Positions 22,905 through 33,910 of a stretch of DNA of 64,000 nt are shown one piece after another. This DNA comes from Sclerodactyla briareus (lineage: Eukaryota; Echinodermata; Holothuroidea; Dendrochirotida; Sclerodactylidae). Each line of letters opens with the position of its first letter. Position 1 is the first letter of the stretch. The stretch spans positions 62,001 to 126,000 of the forward strand of contig JAODTK010005907.1 in NCBI GenBank assembly GCA_026419785.1. Reading direction: 5' to 3'. The position numbers and the translations under genes were made by a program. The notes beneath the pieces were generated by a model. That model had not been told where the DNA came from. It saw nothing but the letters and a program-made list of their open reading frames with translations, and ran no database searches.

Positions 22905-24330
22905 ACCAGAGGGGCGGAGCCACAGGGGGGCAAAGGGGGGGATGGTACCCCCCATGGGTTTTGGGCCAAAAAATCAAAATCGGTTTGAACGATGTTTTAA
23001 GCACTTATTCCGTAGGGCGGTGGGGTGAGGTGTCTGTTCGAAAAAATTTCTAGAGGTTCGGAGGACACGTTCCCCCATGCAAATCCTAGTTATTTAGGGT
23101 GAATTGAAAAACCCCAAAATCTTCGCGTCGCGCGTCACACGCGTTTGGTGTTGTTTCCTTCGTCAATTTTCATTTGTCCCGTTTATATGCCACGAATCAA
23201 TTTATTGTAACAACAGAAGTGGTAGATGGGGGAGGGGGGGCCATTTTCACCCAAATCCCCAAATGAAAATTATTGTGGTGATAGTTTTTAACACTTCGGT
23301 AAAAGAAATCCAAAATTTTCGCGTGGTTGTGTTCTCTACAGCAATTTCCATTTTGGTCGATTATATGCCACCAGAATCGACTTGTACCGAAAATTCAAGT
23401 TTTTCGGATTCGAACAAATCTTCATAGATTGGGGGGGGTGGGTAGGGTCACGTCCCCCCAATCAATCCTTGTGAAAAAAAATGGGGTTTTGTGGTGATAG
23501 TTTTTTTAACACTCGTAAATCCAAAACTCAAAAATTTTCGCGCGTCGTTGTCTTTTACTACATCCTTTTTCATGATCAGATTATGTGCCATGCCGGAATC
23601 TACTTGTACCAGAAAATCAAGTTTTTCGGATTCGAAACAATCTTTGAAGATGGCTGGGGGGGGCACGTTCCCCAATCGAAATCCTCGTGAAAAAAAGAGT
23701 TGTAGTTAGGTTTTTATCACTTATTAAGAAAGAAACCCCAAAATGTCCAGCGCGCTTCCCTTCGCGCGCGCTTTCTGTTTTTTCCCCCCTTCCTCCGTCA
23801 ATTTCATTTGACCCGGTTATATGCCACGCATCAATTTAAAAACATAAAGTTTACGGATTCGACAAATCTTCGTAGATGGGGGGGGAGGGGAGATACCCAG
23901 ATCCCCAAATGAACATGTTGTGGTGATAGTTTTTTTTAATTTTTAAACCAAAAAAAAAACCGTTTAAAAACATTGGTTAAATCAAAAACCAAAAAATTTT
24001 CCCCACTCTTCGCGCGCGTCGTTGTGTTTTATACTCATTTTCATTTGATCCGTTTATTTGCCACGCATGAATTTACTTGTACCGAAAATCAAGTGTCTCA
24101 CATATTCGAACGAATCTTCAAAGGTGGGGGGGGGGCACGTTCCCCGATCAAATCCTTGTGAAAAAATAAACAAGGTTGTGGTTTATGTTTTTTTAACACT
24201 TATGTAAGTAGAAAACCCCCGAAATTTTCCGCGCGCTTCGCACGGCGTGCCTGTGTTTCTTCGTCAATGTTCATTTGACCCGCTTGAGGACACGCATATA
24301 GTCTTAATTGTACCGTTGGGGCTGTAGACT
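22905..24330 (+). repeat. ~215 bp tandem satellite, five to six units
   Basis: Units are marked by 'gtggtgatagttttt' at 23275, 23491 and 23920, with decayed versions near 23706 and 24177. Spacings are 216, about 215, about 214 and about 257. Each full unit contains 'aaattttcgcgcgtcgttgt', 'tcatttgacccgtttatatg', 'ccacgcatcaattta', 'cttgtaccgaaaatcaagt', 'ttcggattcgaacaaatctt', a poly(G) run, and 'cacgttccccaatc'. The first unit is partial. No reading frame is kept between units, so it is non-coding satellite. Confidence 0.88.
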
Positions 24331-24688
24331 TCAGAGGGAGGCGTGATCAGTATTCGACTGGGGACGCATTCCGGCCACCCCAGAGTCTGCATATTTACTC
24401 CAGCGGTTATTAAGTCCAACAATCGGCAGTCCAAAGTTCAGTACATTCTTACGCCTTGCAGCATAGGCGCACTGTAACGAAGGCATACGTTCACGATCGA
24501 GTTTTTTTGTTGTATGCTGTAAGTTTATTGAACTGCTATCGCGTCGATGAGGTCGTCGAGAAAATTCCTCATCATAAAGTGAGGAAAACTTTAAATAAAA
24601 ATACCCATTATACAAAATGACAGGACAAAAAAAAGCCAACTTACAGATATTTCAGGGTGATGAAACGGCCCAGAGAGGCGATCGCCTG
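24331..24688. other. Unassigned sequence
   Basis: No gene recognised and no match to the satellite on its left. Confidence 0.5.
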
Positions 24689-24830
24689 TCATCTGGGAGC
24701 TTCAGCCGGCCAAAAATTTTCGGGTACGCACCGAGCCAACTGTGGGTGGCGCTCCGCCTTAGATAGTAAATCATCAAGTTTCGCCCACCCCCCAGTGTAA
24801 AACCCTGGCCGCCGCCCCTGGGATAACGAA
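24689..24830 (-). repeat. Dispersed GC-palindrome element, reverse
   Basis: On this strand 'gccggccaaaaattttcggg', 'gtacgcaccgagccaac', 'tgtgggtggcgctccgcctt', 'agatagtaaatcatc', a C-rich run, and 'aaaccctggccgccgcccct'. This is the complete family order in reverse. Its outer end directly joins the 25 bp minisatellite at 24831. Confidence 0.75.
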
Positions 24831-25205
24831 TATTTTCTATTATGAAGACGAACCCTTTCATCTATTATGAATATCGAACCATTTTCTATTATGAAGATCG
24901 AATCTTTTTGTCCATATGTAATATCGAACCTTTTTTCTATTATGAATATCGAACCTTTTTTCTATTATGAATATGAACTTTTCATTATTGAATCGAACAT
25001 TTTTTCTATCTATGAATATCGAACCTTTTTTTCTGTATTGAAATTAAAAATATCGAACCTTTTTTCTATTAGAATATCGAACCTTATGGATTATGACCCC
25101 CTTTTTTATTATGAATTATCGAACCTTGATTTCCTTATGAATTACGAACCTTTTTTTTCGCAAATTTTGCACGTTATGAATTACGAACCTTATGAATAAG
25201 GACCG
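24831..25205 (+). repeat. ~25 bp minisatellite, forward orientation
   Basis: About fourteen degenerate units of 'tattatgaatatcgaacc' plus a short T run. It is the reverse complement of the arrays at 5441-5800 and 14016-14375. The open frame through it, encoding repeats like 'YYEYRTFF', is a by-product of the unit lacking stops. Confidence 0.9.
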
Positions 25206-25800
25206 CCTCATGGATAATCGGCAGACCCCTACAGAAGACCCCTCCGAGCTAAGACTCATCATTATTGGTCAAAATCCTCCATTGTGTTTTTTCTTGGTCT
25301 GGATTGATGTAAAGAAAGAGAAAGAAATTCGTTGGGAAGCACAGAATTAGGCTGGGATTCCATCGATGCCTATGCATGCCCTGGCTGATGTGAAAATCCA
25401 CAATTTAAAGAACGAACATTTGTTTCAGAAGAGGAACACTGTAATTTTATGTGAAAAGACCATACAATGCAGCAGCCCATGCATATTGTCCTTGCTTGGT
25501 TTTTTTAAGGAAATATCCCATAGAATTCATTCGCGGTGATAACGCATCCGTGTACGCATTGTACATGTGCTTATTTTGTTGCCTATCCAGTGCTGGGTTT
25601 GCCTTCACTTATAATTTTTTGTTGCTCTGTGAACCAATATCCTTTCTTGCCAACCCAGAATAGGCCATCTGCAATCAGACACTGGCCCCCGCTCAGTTCA
25701 CCGTAAATTGGCGATATTTCACATGTGTACCAGACCCCGCCAGTCATAGCAGAGAAATACTCAAAAACTGAAATTTCAATCGAAAATGAACGCTTGAACA
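25206..25800. other. Unassigned sequence
   Basis: No gene established. The reverse-strand frame at 25583-25801 has balanced composition, but I recognise no family and see no convincing splice sites. Confidence 0.45.
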
Positions 25801-25802
25801 CA

Positions 25803-25900
25803 GTTCACATAAAGCACCATTTGCATCTCCGCCCTTCTTCAGAAGCAACAAATTTCCAAATGGGGAAAGGGACACCCCCTACCCATAGATCCACTCCCCC
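25803..25900 (-). repeat. Dispersed repeat shared with 39335-39412
   Basis: The reverse strand reads 'gggggtgtccctttccccat', 'ttgttgcttctgaagaaggg' and 'cggagatgcaaatggtgc'. The forward strand at 39341 reads 'gggggtgtacccctcccctc', 'attgcttccgaagaagggcc' and 'gagatgcaaaatggtgc'. Confidence 0.7.
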
Positions 25901-26254
25901 GACAGGCCAGACCAGGAAGGACCAGCTGAATATAGTGGTAAGGTAGCCAATGCATGTGGAAGGGAGCTGAGGAAGGGGGGAGGCAGAGTAAATAAATAGG
26001 CAGTCACTGAAAAAAAAAGGGGACATTGTGCGACAGCAGAAGATGCAACTAGTGTGATCATTGCCAACCCCCCCCCCCCCCCACTTCACCCCCACATCAA
26101 TGCCCTCATACCCTGTACCTTCACCACTTTTCCAGATGACCCAGCCAGATAAGTCGTGGGTCTCAATAGACTGATACCATCAGCAATGCAAAGTTCGCTT
26201 TTCTCAGAATAGATCGTGGAATATTTGCACACCCAACACTTAGAGAGCCTATTT

Positions 26255-26590
26255 AGAGTATAAGGTTAATGTCGATTAATACAGTACTTTTCAACAGTAA
26301 CACCTACATTTTGAGTTAGGGTAAACAAAACAAAATCATTACAACAGTGGAAATACAATTTTCGCATTACATATTATGGAGGTTAATGTTCAGTAAGTAC
26401 AATGCTTTCCAAGTGAACCATTTTTTGTGTAGTGAGTTTGTAAAACAAACAAAATCATTTTAATAGTGAAAGCTTATACGCATGATAAGTACAGTACTTT
26501 CCCACCAGTAAACCTCATTTTTTTGTAATGTGAGTGAACAAACAAAAACTGGTTTTATTAGTGGAAATACAAACGTTCCTTTGTACGAGC
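26255..26590 (+). repeat. ~105 bp tandem repeat, three units
   Basis: Units carry 'gtacagtactttcc', 'cagtaaacctcattttt', 'gagtttgtaaaacaaacaaa' and 'atcattttaatagtg', then 'gaaatacaa'. Unit starts near 26281, 26393 and 26486 give spacings of about 112 and 93 bp. AT-rich and non-coding. Confidence 0.75.
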
Positions 26591-27570
26591 GATAAATCGC
26601 TGTATTGTAGGCGTTAAGTGCGATGGTTACATTTCTGTAACGCAGTCGCTTTGGCGATTCATCCTGCAATGTGTAAATGTTTGTCTTTATCTCCACAAGT
26701 AAATTCCTTGACGTGATGAAAGATTGCCATTTCACTGAAGATGTAAAATACATTTGATTCAAGAATTATTTTTTGGTCCCTTTCTTGCTCCACATGACCA
26801 ACGTTTTGGGCAAAGCGACGTAGATTTTATATAACTTCCAGTTTTCCTTTGCCCATGAGTAAATCTAATAACCGGAGCGGAGGCCATACCTGTTTTAACT
26901 GCACCACTCTGCACTCTGATTTGTTTTTACTAGCGATGAAATCGCTTGCTATTTTTTTACTCGGCCTGTGAATTTTTTGTAGGCTTGTACAATTTAATTC
27001 TACAGCCCGTCGTTACAATATGTTTTCAAACCAACATTTACAACCCCAAATGAAGAAGTTAATCGAAGAATGATGCATTTGAAGCCTAAAATTGCCCGAA
27101 GCCACTGTTTTCGGCTATGCGCAGGCGTATTGCGGCTGTTTGGATCGCCGCAGACTTCAAAAAATATGATCCTTCAAATGGGCAAATAAAACGATATCCT
27201 CTAACGTTAGCCAAACCCTGTTGAGTTGTCTAAACAATTCCAAGCAGACCAATAAATTAATTTTCCATCATACATTGGCCGTTTCCCGTAATTTAGTGAA
27301 AGAGAGATGTCCGATTGCGCAATCAACGTTGACGTCGCGCCGCCACAAGTACCGCCCATCATGATTCAGCGCGACAGCGCTGAGCACGAAGTCAAGTCGA
27401 CACCTCACAGCGTTTGTTTAGGCAAATCACCGATTGGTTCAAGGGTCCATCCTGTCCTTTACCACATATGATAAATGAGGTGATACAAGGTGAAAATCAA
27501 ACGCCTATTTCAACAGGCTAGTACGACTGTTGCTTAATAGGTTACCAACTTGACCAATAAAATGACTGCA
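26591..27570. other. Unassigned sequence with short palindromes
   Basis: No gene recognised. Two similar short palindromes, 'agcgataaatcgct' (about 26587-26600) and 'agcgatgaaatcgct' (about 26931-26945), are about 340 bp apart. A third, 'gcgcgacagcgctgagc', lies near 27369. Confidence 0.5.
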
Positions 27571-27662
27571 GCGATTCGTAGTGTAGTGGCTACACTTCTC
27601 GAGCACTGACGTTCGCGTCCTCGGGATCGAGAGCCCCGCCGAACCTGATGTCCTTTTTTTTT
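27571..27662 (+). repeat. tRNA-like SINE or tRNA pseudogene
   Basis: 'tagtgtagtggctacac' looks like a Pol III box A / D-arm. 'tcgggatcgagagcccc' looks like a box B / T-arm with a short GC stem. About 20 bases later a run of ten T's or more (27652 on) would serve as a Pol III terminator. There is no matching acceptor stem, so an intact tRNA gene is unlikely. Confidence 0.45.
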
Positions 27663-28240
27663 TATTAGTTTTTTAGGATTTTTTATGCAGTTCGGCTCCG
27701 TGTCTTAATTATTACCGGAAATTTTTAAATCTATCACGTTTTGACCTACGGCCGCCCTCCAAATTTCGCTGCATTGGTTCCAAGGCTCAAATTCTTTGTT
27801 CTTAAATAACAAATTCAATTCGCATTTCTCAGAGATGGAAAGAGCGTCACAGGAAATTCAAAGTGTGTGCGAGAGAAAAAAAGGAACTCTTTCTCACTTG
27901 AAAATAGCGCGAAAGGCATACGTATCACAAATCCTTATGACTTCAGGGTCCTTATCATTAAAGGTCATCTCACCTCAAAGTCGAAAACTCTTCAATGCGC
28001 ACTGCATTTAACACGTGACACCCTCCTAAAATCGACTATCCCTATATGTTCACATTCATCGCGAGGATGGGGCGGAGCATCGGGTTATCACGACATGGGT
28101 GGTTCTTGAAAAACGATATTTTGAAATAGAATCTCTTCAAAACCATGGGATGAATGGGCAAATTATATCACCATTCTCCAGCAGAAACAGACATTGTAGA
28201 ACAGTCTCCCCGCCTGACAGTCGGTATTTGTTCTTGGCAT
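27663..28240. other. Unassigned sequence
   Basis: No gene or clear repeat recognised. T-rich at its left end. Confidence 0.5.
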
Positions 28241-28790
28241 TGTGACAATTTCCAGACAGGGGTACACCATGGAGAGGAACAATCTCTTCCTCACAAAAAA
28301 TCCATGTCACAAAAGGTCATTCGGGTCACTTGATCAACACCAAATTGATATGTTGAATGACAAATATGGAGATTAAGCGGCCAACCATTGGTCTCGTCAG
28401 CCAGCCTTCAAGGTGCCTTAGGTGTTACAGAAGTTTTACATTTCAAATAGGGCAATGAAATGTATGGTAAAAACTTAAAAAATGGCATCTCGGTAAAAAA
28501 CTGAAGGTAATAAGCAATACTCAAGACAGGTTCCCAGCAGAACGGACTTTTGGAAGTCTACTTGAGGAGGGCACTTTTTTTTTGGCCTTGCTAACGGCAA
28601 AGGGGAATTATGCAGTAATGCATGTATGTGTGTGTTTTTTTTTGGCGGGGTTGTTCCTGTGGTGGGTCCATTTGTCTGTGTGTATGTGACTCCTTGTCAG
28701 CATTGTACCTGAAGGACGGACGCAAGCGTGAATTAAGTTCAGATTCAGCCTGTATGGTCCGTCACGCAGCGTAGATAACCCTTATTTTTG
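28241..28790 (+). repeat. 'catcaaaggtca' repeat family, left part
   Basis: Contains 'ggggtacaccatggagagga', 'acaatctcttcctcaca' and 'catgtcacaaaaggtcattc'. The same series recurs at about 29728-29815 and, decayed, near 30125-30200 and 30325-30390. The rest of this stretch is unassigned. Confidence 0.6.
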
Positions 28791-29090
28791 GTGCCTATCA
28801 AGGTCACAAAGGTCACTTATAGGATATCAGGTGCACAAGACGGGTTGGCGCACACCCGCTGTTCGATAATTCTCCATAGCGCCTCTAAACATAGAGTCGA
28901 AGGCCCCGCAGAAATTCTTACAGGCCACAAGAAAGCCATTATCGAATCCCTGCATCCGCTCAGAGAGGACACAGAGAGCCAAGATGTGATCCACAGTAGA
29001 CTTCTTGGGAGCAAAACCCGACTGCTCAGACGATGATGCAAGCAGCTGACAACATCTCACATCTGTGACAATGGTGAAGAAGCACACATC
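28791..29090 (-). pseudogene. Non-LTR reverse transcriptase fragment, unit 1
   Basis: The reverse-strand frame at 28827-29087 encodes QSGFAPKKSTVDHILAL followed by FLVACKNFCGAFDSMFR. In the non-LTR RT family this is the finger region 'GF..-K-S-D-I' followed by motif A ('..DL-KAFD-V'). The first catalytic aspartate of motif A is replaced here, and the domain stops after about 85 codons, so the copy is dead. A diverged partner follows directly at 29095-29653. The family resembles the RTs of jockey/RTE-type LINEs; I cannot fix the clade. Confidence 0.8.
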
Positions 29091-29094
29091 ATAG

Positions 29095-29653
29095 CGCTCT
29101 CACTTCTAGAGATTAGAGAGGATATCAGGTGTACCAGGTGAGGTTGGCCAACCACGCTACACACAGAGGTCAAAAGGCCTTGTGAAATCGATACAGGCCA
29201 CAAGAAAGCTCGTACACAATTCAAGGATCCACTCAGACAAAACCCAGAGAGCCAAGTTGCGATCCACAGCGGACTTCTTTGGAGTGAAACCCAGCTGCTC
29301 AGAATGCTGATGCGACAGCAGCTGACAATGGATCACATTCAGGATGATCCTAGCAAAGACTTTGCCTCTACAGTACTTGCGTCCCGAGTATCACCCTACT
29401 TGCAAGATTCATTGTACTTTAAGTCTCCTTTCCCAGTCAGTTGGGAAGACATGCACCAGTGCTCCAAACAGAGCAATGAGGCCCGAAACAATTCGAGAGC
29501 AGCCTGGCCACTAGCCCAGAGAATCTCTGGATGTATGTCACAAACCCTGGGAGCTTTCCCACCCTTTGACTGCTCCAGCAAAAGTTGATTAGAGGCCAAA
29601 ATCAGAAATATTCCAAAACTCCCATTGGTCTCATATGGTTGATCTTTTGTCAC
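29095..29653 (-). pseudogene. Non-LTR reverse transcriptase fragment, unit 2
   Basis: On the reverse strand KVFARIILNVIHCQLL, then QLGFTPKKSAVDRNLALW, then FLVACIDFTRPFDLCV and a stop. This copy keeps the motif A aspartate in 'CIDF'. The upstream frame, 'KAPRVCDIHPEILWAS' with 'LEHWCMSSQLTGKGD', is the region before the RT fingers and sits in another frame, so there is a frameshift near 29395. Units 1 and 2 overlap when aligned, so this is a tandem duplication of about 300 bp inside an RT remnant, or two insertions of the same family. Confidence 0.8.
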
Positions 29654-30600
29654 TAGTTGCTAATGGTGTGAGGGAGCATATTCGAATATAATAGTCATGC
29701 GCTTGGCACTGTTGAAAATTAAGGACTGGGGGTACACTGTACATCATAGAGAGGAATATTACCCCTAAAAACCTGACATGTCATCAAAGGTCACTCACAT
29801 TCGATTCATCACATGAAACTGTCAAATACTGTAGTATGTGTTCCTGCAATAAATTCCAGTGAGAGTTCCTGAATTCATCATGGAGAATAAAATTTTCCAT
29901 AAATAACTATAACGTCATTAAGGCCACAAAGGTCAATTCTGGGTCAGAAAAAAATTCTGGCTATAACATGGAAACCAACATGTCTGCCAAGGTTGGGAGG
30001 TGCGCCATGTGATCCAGTCGATGGGGTTGACCAGCATATGTGTGACTTTTGACCTCAATTTGACCTCCGGTTTTCATTTCTTGCAATAGCGTGGGGTGTG
30101 TGCATTGGAATACTTAATGCTATAGGGCTTGATGCATCCAATCGAGGATAACATTTTCCATGAAAACTATTGTGTCATCAAAGGTATATCGAGGTAATTT
30201 TGAAAAAAATTGAAAATTCTTGGTAATAACTTACAGTGACAGTGTTGAAATTTTGGAACCGCCATGTCATCAAAGTTCCTGTGGCAACTTCCAGTTACAG
30301 TCCTGGTGTTGTTCGAATTTTAGGACTGCGTGTACATCATGGGGGCAATTTACTTCAAGGTTAATGCACATCAAAGTTCATTCATTTTACAGCTGTTCAA
30401 GGACAAATATCACAGACATTGATATCGTTACAAAAAAATCATTACAACACCTCTGTATTCATTTTATAGTAGCTACCAAAAGTCAAAACTACTTCAAAGA
30501 CAGGCTGCACAGCTTTCGGTTACTATTAACAGAGGCAAAATTTGGTTCGTGATCTAGAACTAAATGGAGTGATTACTGTTAGTTCCTACAGTATCACAAA
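29654..30600 (+). repeat. 'catcaaaggtca' repeat family, right part
   Basis: Several diverged copies of 'tacatcatagagaggaata', 'gtcatcaaaggtca' and 'ataaaattttccataaa' occur between 29728 and 30390. Similarity between copies is patchy. No coding region is seen. Confidence 0.6.
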
Positions 30601-30793
30601 GTGCCCCCCCCCCTCCCATCCTCCCAAAAAAGGGAGAATTATTTCAAAGTCTGCCAAACGGACAAGTGGATCACAACGCTAGTTTCGTCTCTTCTCTTGA
30701 ACAGTGTTTTTTTTTTGGGCTTCCGTATTTTTCAACCACCTGATCTTAGGAGTCAACATCGTTACGTTGGATAACAACATCGAAGGACCAAAT

Positions 30794-30853
30794 CCAAATA
30801 CCGTATTGTTGTGGGAATTTGATAGGTTTACCCATTTATACAGGTCTATTCTA
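30794..30853 (+). repeat. 60 bp inverted-repeat arm, left of LINE
   Basis: Reads 'accgtattgttgtgggaatt', 'tgataggtttacccatttat', 'acaggtctattcta'. The reverse complement of 34341-34401 is the same apart from about three bases. The two arms face each other across 3.5 kb that contains the CR1-like element. They could be two opposite copies of a short dispersed element. Confidence 0.85.
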
Positions 30854-31194
30854 AATATTTTTTCGCTATGTTTGACGGGCCGCCTTGCAGGTAGACGTAT
30901 AGCGGTTCTCAATAGGTGGTTAAATTTAGAGTGCGCTGGGTAGGCGTTCAGTTTTTTGGACTGTTTCGTGTTTCCTGGGGAAGGAGGGATCTTTTTGCTA
31001 AGAGGGTCTTCACCTTAATGGTGTCGGGGTCTCCGTTTATATTGAATTTGGTCCCATTTCTGCGTGGAAGGTTGTTAACTACATTTGGGCGAGGTTTCAG
31101 TTTCGTATGCTTACTGGCGGGGTTGTAAATAGTAAGTATCGCAGTGGGTGGTCTGGCGAGGTCAACAGTAGCGATGATATGTTAGCCAGCTGTC

Positions 31195-31780
31195 ATTTTC
31201 TCGTGCTAATGTTCAAAGTATCAAGAACAATTTGATATGCCGATTTTAGTAGTCCCGGAACGCAAGCCTTACGTCATTGGTATTACAGAGCGTGGTTGAA
31301 CAGTGGTATTTCTACAGCCGAGGTTTCACCTTTCACTGGTTATGTTGTTTATAGGCAATATATGATGATACCTCCGTCGCATTGGTGGTGGAGTTTTGTT
31401 GTATTGAGGTCTGACTTGAATGTTTTGAGAAGGCCGATATTGGTGTAGTTTTGTCAACTCTGTTTGGTGTGAAATCCGTCTAACTCAGTCTAGTATTCCC
31501 AGTTCTTTATTAGTTGGCGTTGTGTACCGTTCTCCAAATAGCTCTGAAACACGACCTCTTTACTTTCCGACATGCTTTACTAGTTTTTCTGGGAAGAGTA
31601 CAATTATTATGGGTGCTTCAATTATCCAGATTTGTTTTTTCGTTATTTCTTGGTCTAATGGTACTAGTGGCAGTTATGGATTTGGCTTTTTCAATGTCAC
31701 GCCCGGATTGTTCCCTTTCCCGCATTACATTTTCCTACCAGAAGCATAATATTTTGGATTTATTGGTGATCAGTTAATCC
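31195..31780 (+). pseudogene. LINE apurinic/apyrimidinic-like endonuclease domain
   Basis: The domain nicks target DNA in the insertion cycle of this family. Visible blocks are 'SRANVQSIKNNL' near 31200, 'KPYVIGITE' at 31264-31290 (the T-E pair is the catalytic-glutamate block) and 'VGVVYRSPNSS' at 31513-31545. A 'GDFNYPD'-type block at about 31609-31634 has lost one base, so the frame changes inside it. Several stops lie between blocks. The domain cannot be functional. Confidence 0.8.
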
Positions 31781-31999
31781 GATCTGTTAGATAAATGTAG
31801 AAAGCTTGGTAAGCTCGGTGCAGTGATCACGAATTTTTACTCTTGTTCTTTCATATCCCACAGAGGTGTAGACTTGTTCCGTGTTTCTCGAAGGCCGATG
31901 TGGATGCCGTTTTTTTTTTTTTTTTTTTTTTTTTGGTTTTCCAGGTTTTTTAGCAAAGAGATTGGCATAAATTGTTGATAGTACGAACTGTTTACTCTT

Positions 32000-33910
32000 T
32001 GAATGGGTTTTCATTGTAAAGTTAACGAGTTAATTGAAGTTTACGTTCCTTGGAGGAAGCGTCGCATAGACAAGAGGTCCCTTCTTTGGAGAAAGGAAGT
32101 TTTTCTGGCCATCAACGTAAGCGACCCTTATGGCGACTTTATCTTCTTCTGGGTCCGGTCTGGATCTAGAGCATTTCAAGTTCAGCAAAAGCTTGTCCAG
32201 CTTTTATTTCTGGGGCTAACTAATTTGGAGAGGCAGATTGCCACTAATATCAAGGAAAATCCTCGTGCATTTTTCCTCTTTGTGAGGGAGAAGCAGAAGT
32301 CCCGGACAGCATTTGTCCCTTTTGAAAAATCCGACTGGTAGTACAATCAGCGATAGCCAGGAGATGGCTTGCGTTCTTAATAAATATTTCTCGGCTTTTT
32401 TTCCTCATGAGACACTTGATAATTTTGGTGACCTATTTGTCGTGGTTTCTCCGCCTAATTTTTGTAATATGGTGTGTTCGCCTGGGGTGATAAAGGAGAA
32501 ACTACTGAAGCTCAAAAGTGATAAGCTCCTGGTCCTGACGAGTTATCCTTTCTATTAAATTCCCTTTTGCCGACGAGTGGTCTGTTCCCGTAGCTATTAT
32601 TTTCTATAAGACTCTACAAGAAGTTATTCCGGATGATTGTAGGAGAGCAAATGTTTCTCCTATTTTTCAAAAAGGTTAAGCGGTCTCTTCCTTGTATTAC
32701 AGGCCAGTCAGTCTTACTAGTGTGTCTGCAAGGTAATGGAATTAATCATTCGGGATCAATGTTAATGATTTCAATGAGCATAGTCCTGATTAGGATTCTT
32801 CAGCATGGGTTTAGGAAAAATCGTTTCGTGTTTGACTAATCTCTTGGAATTTATGGAGATGTTACCTTTCTGTTGAAAACGGCATAGCTGTTGATATATT
32901 TCCCCTGGACTTTCAGAAGCTTTTGACAAGGTTCCTCATGGCGTCTCTTGCTCAATTTGGAGCTTTGGCTTTGATGGGAATGTCCTTAAGGGATTCGTGA
33001 GTGGCTTCATAATAGGGAAAACGAGTTGTCATTAATGGGCGGTCGTCTTCTTGGCAAAAGGTCACTATGGTGTTCCCAGGGAGCGGTTCTCGGGCCGTTA
33101 CTCTTTTTGGCGTATATTTAGCGATCTTGAAGATTCTGTTTATCCAGGGTTAGAAGTCCAGACGATACTAATTGTAGCGGGAGGGTCGGTTCGAATGAAT
33201 GTATGCTGCAATTGTTCAAAGGGATTTGGATATTATTTCCAAATGGTCTCCACGGGCAATGTTTTCAATGTTGACAGTGCAAAGTTATTCCTTTGGTTTT
33301 TCACAATCGCAACGCTTCCTTCAATTTAAATGGCCACAATATTCAGGAGGTGATTTCAGAAAAAGATCTGGGGGATTGTTTTGATTCTTCTTGAAACCTT
33401 CCAAGCAGTGTGCCGAAGCTGCTAGAAGAGGTAATTGGATTCTTGGCTTGATTAGACGTCACTTCAGTTTCCTTGATAATGATATTTTTGTCAGGCTATT
33501 CAAGCAACTGGTGAGACCCCACTATATTCTGAGCAAGTGTGGAATCCCTAACTTTGCAAAAGACAAGCATGTAATTGAAAACGTTCAGCGTAGGGCAACT
33601 AGAATGATTCACTGTCCGAAAAAATTATCCTACGAGGAGAGATTAAGATTAAGGCGTCTCGGTCTAATTTCAATGCAGCTGAGGCGAATTCGGGGTGACT
33701 TATCCAGGTTTTACAAAATTGCATGGACTCGATGGCCTGTTTTTTTCCACTACTTTGAATTTTCCAATGTTACTGCGAATAGAGGCCACTGTCTCAGCTT
33801 CGTGGCAAGCGCTGCAGATGGACATTCGTAAATATTTCTTCTCGCAGAGAGTGATCAATGAGTGGAATTGTCTTACTGAAAATGTTTTTTCGCTTCTAAG
33901 AGTTTGAATG
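32000..33910 (+). pseudogene. LINE reverse transcriptase, frameshifted
   Basis: Blocks in order: 'FEKSDW'-side linker after 'ERQIATNIKENPRAFF' (32230-32290), 'LNKYFSAFF' at about 32375-32401, 'VSPIFKK' near 32655, 'QHGFRKNR' at 32801-32824, 'LDFQK' plus a frameshifted 'FDKVPH' at about 32905-32940, and 'GVPRERF' near 33072, which stands where 'GVPQGSVLGP' is usual. 'QRDLDIISKWS' follows at about 33215. Last is a long intact C-terminal frame (33391-33831) with 'ENVQRRATRMI' and 'LSYEERLRLRRLGL'. The catalytic region is broken by indels, so this is a dead copy. Confidence 0.88.

Noticed and set aside
22905..24330. CRISPR-like array
   Set aside because: The units are ~215 bp with diverged sequence throughout. 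There is no short constant repeat with unique spacers, and the genome is eukaryotic.
25583..25801. Reverse-strand 72-codon frame of balanced composition, considered as an exon
   Set aside because: No convincing splice acceptor and donor pair, no recognised family, and no second exon nearby.
27571..27662. Functional tRNA gene
   Set aside because: No acceptor stem, an unusual T-arm loop and no clear anticodon arm. It is kept only as a tRNA-like repeat.
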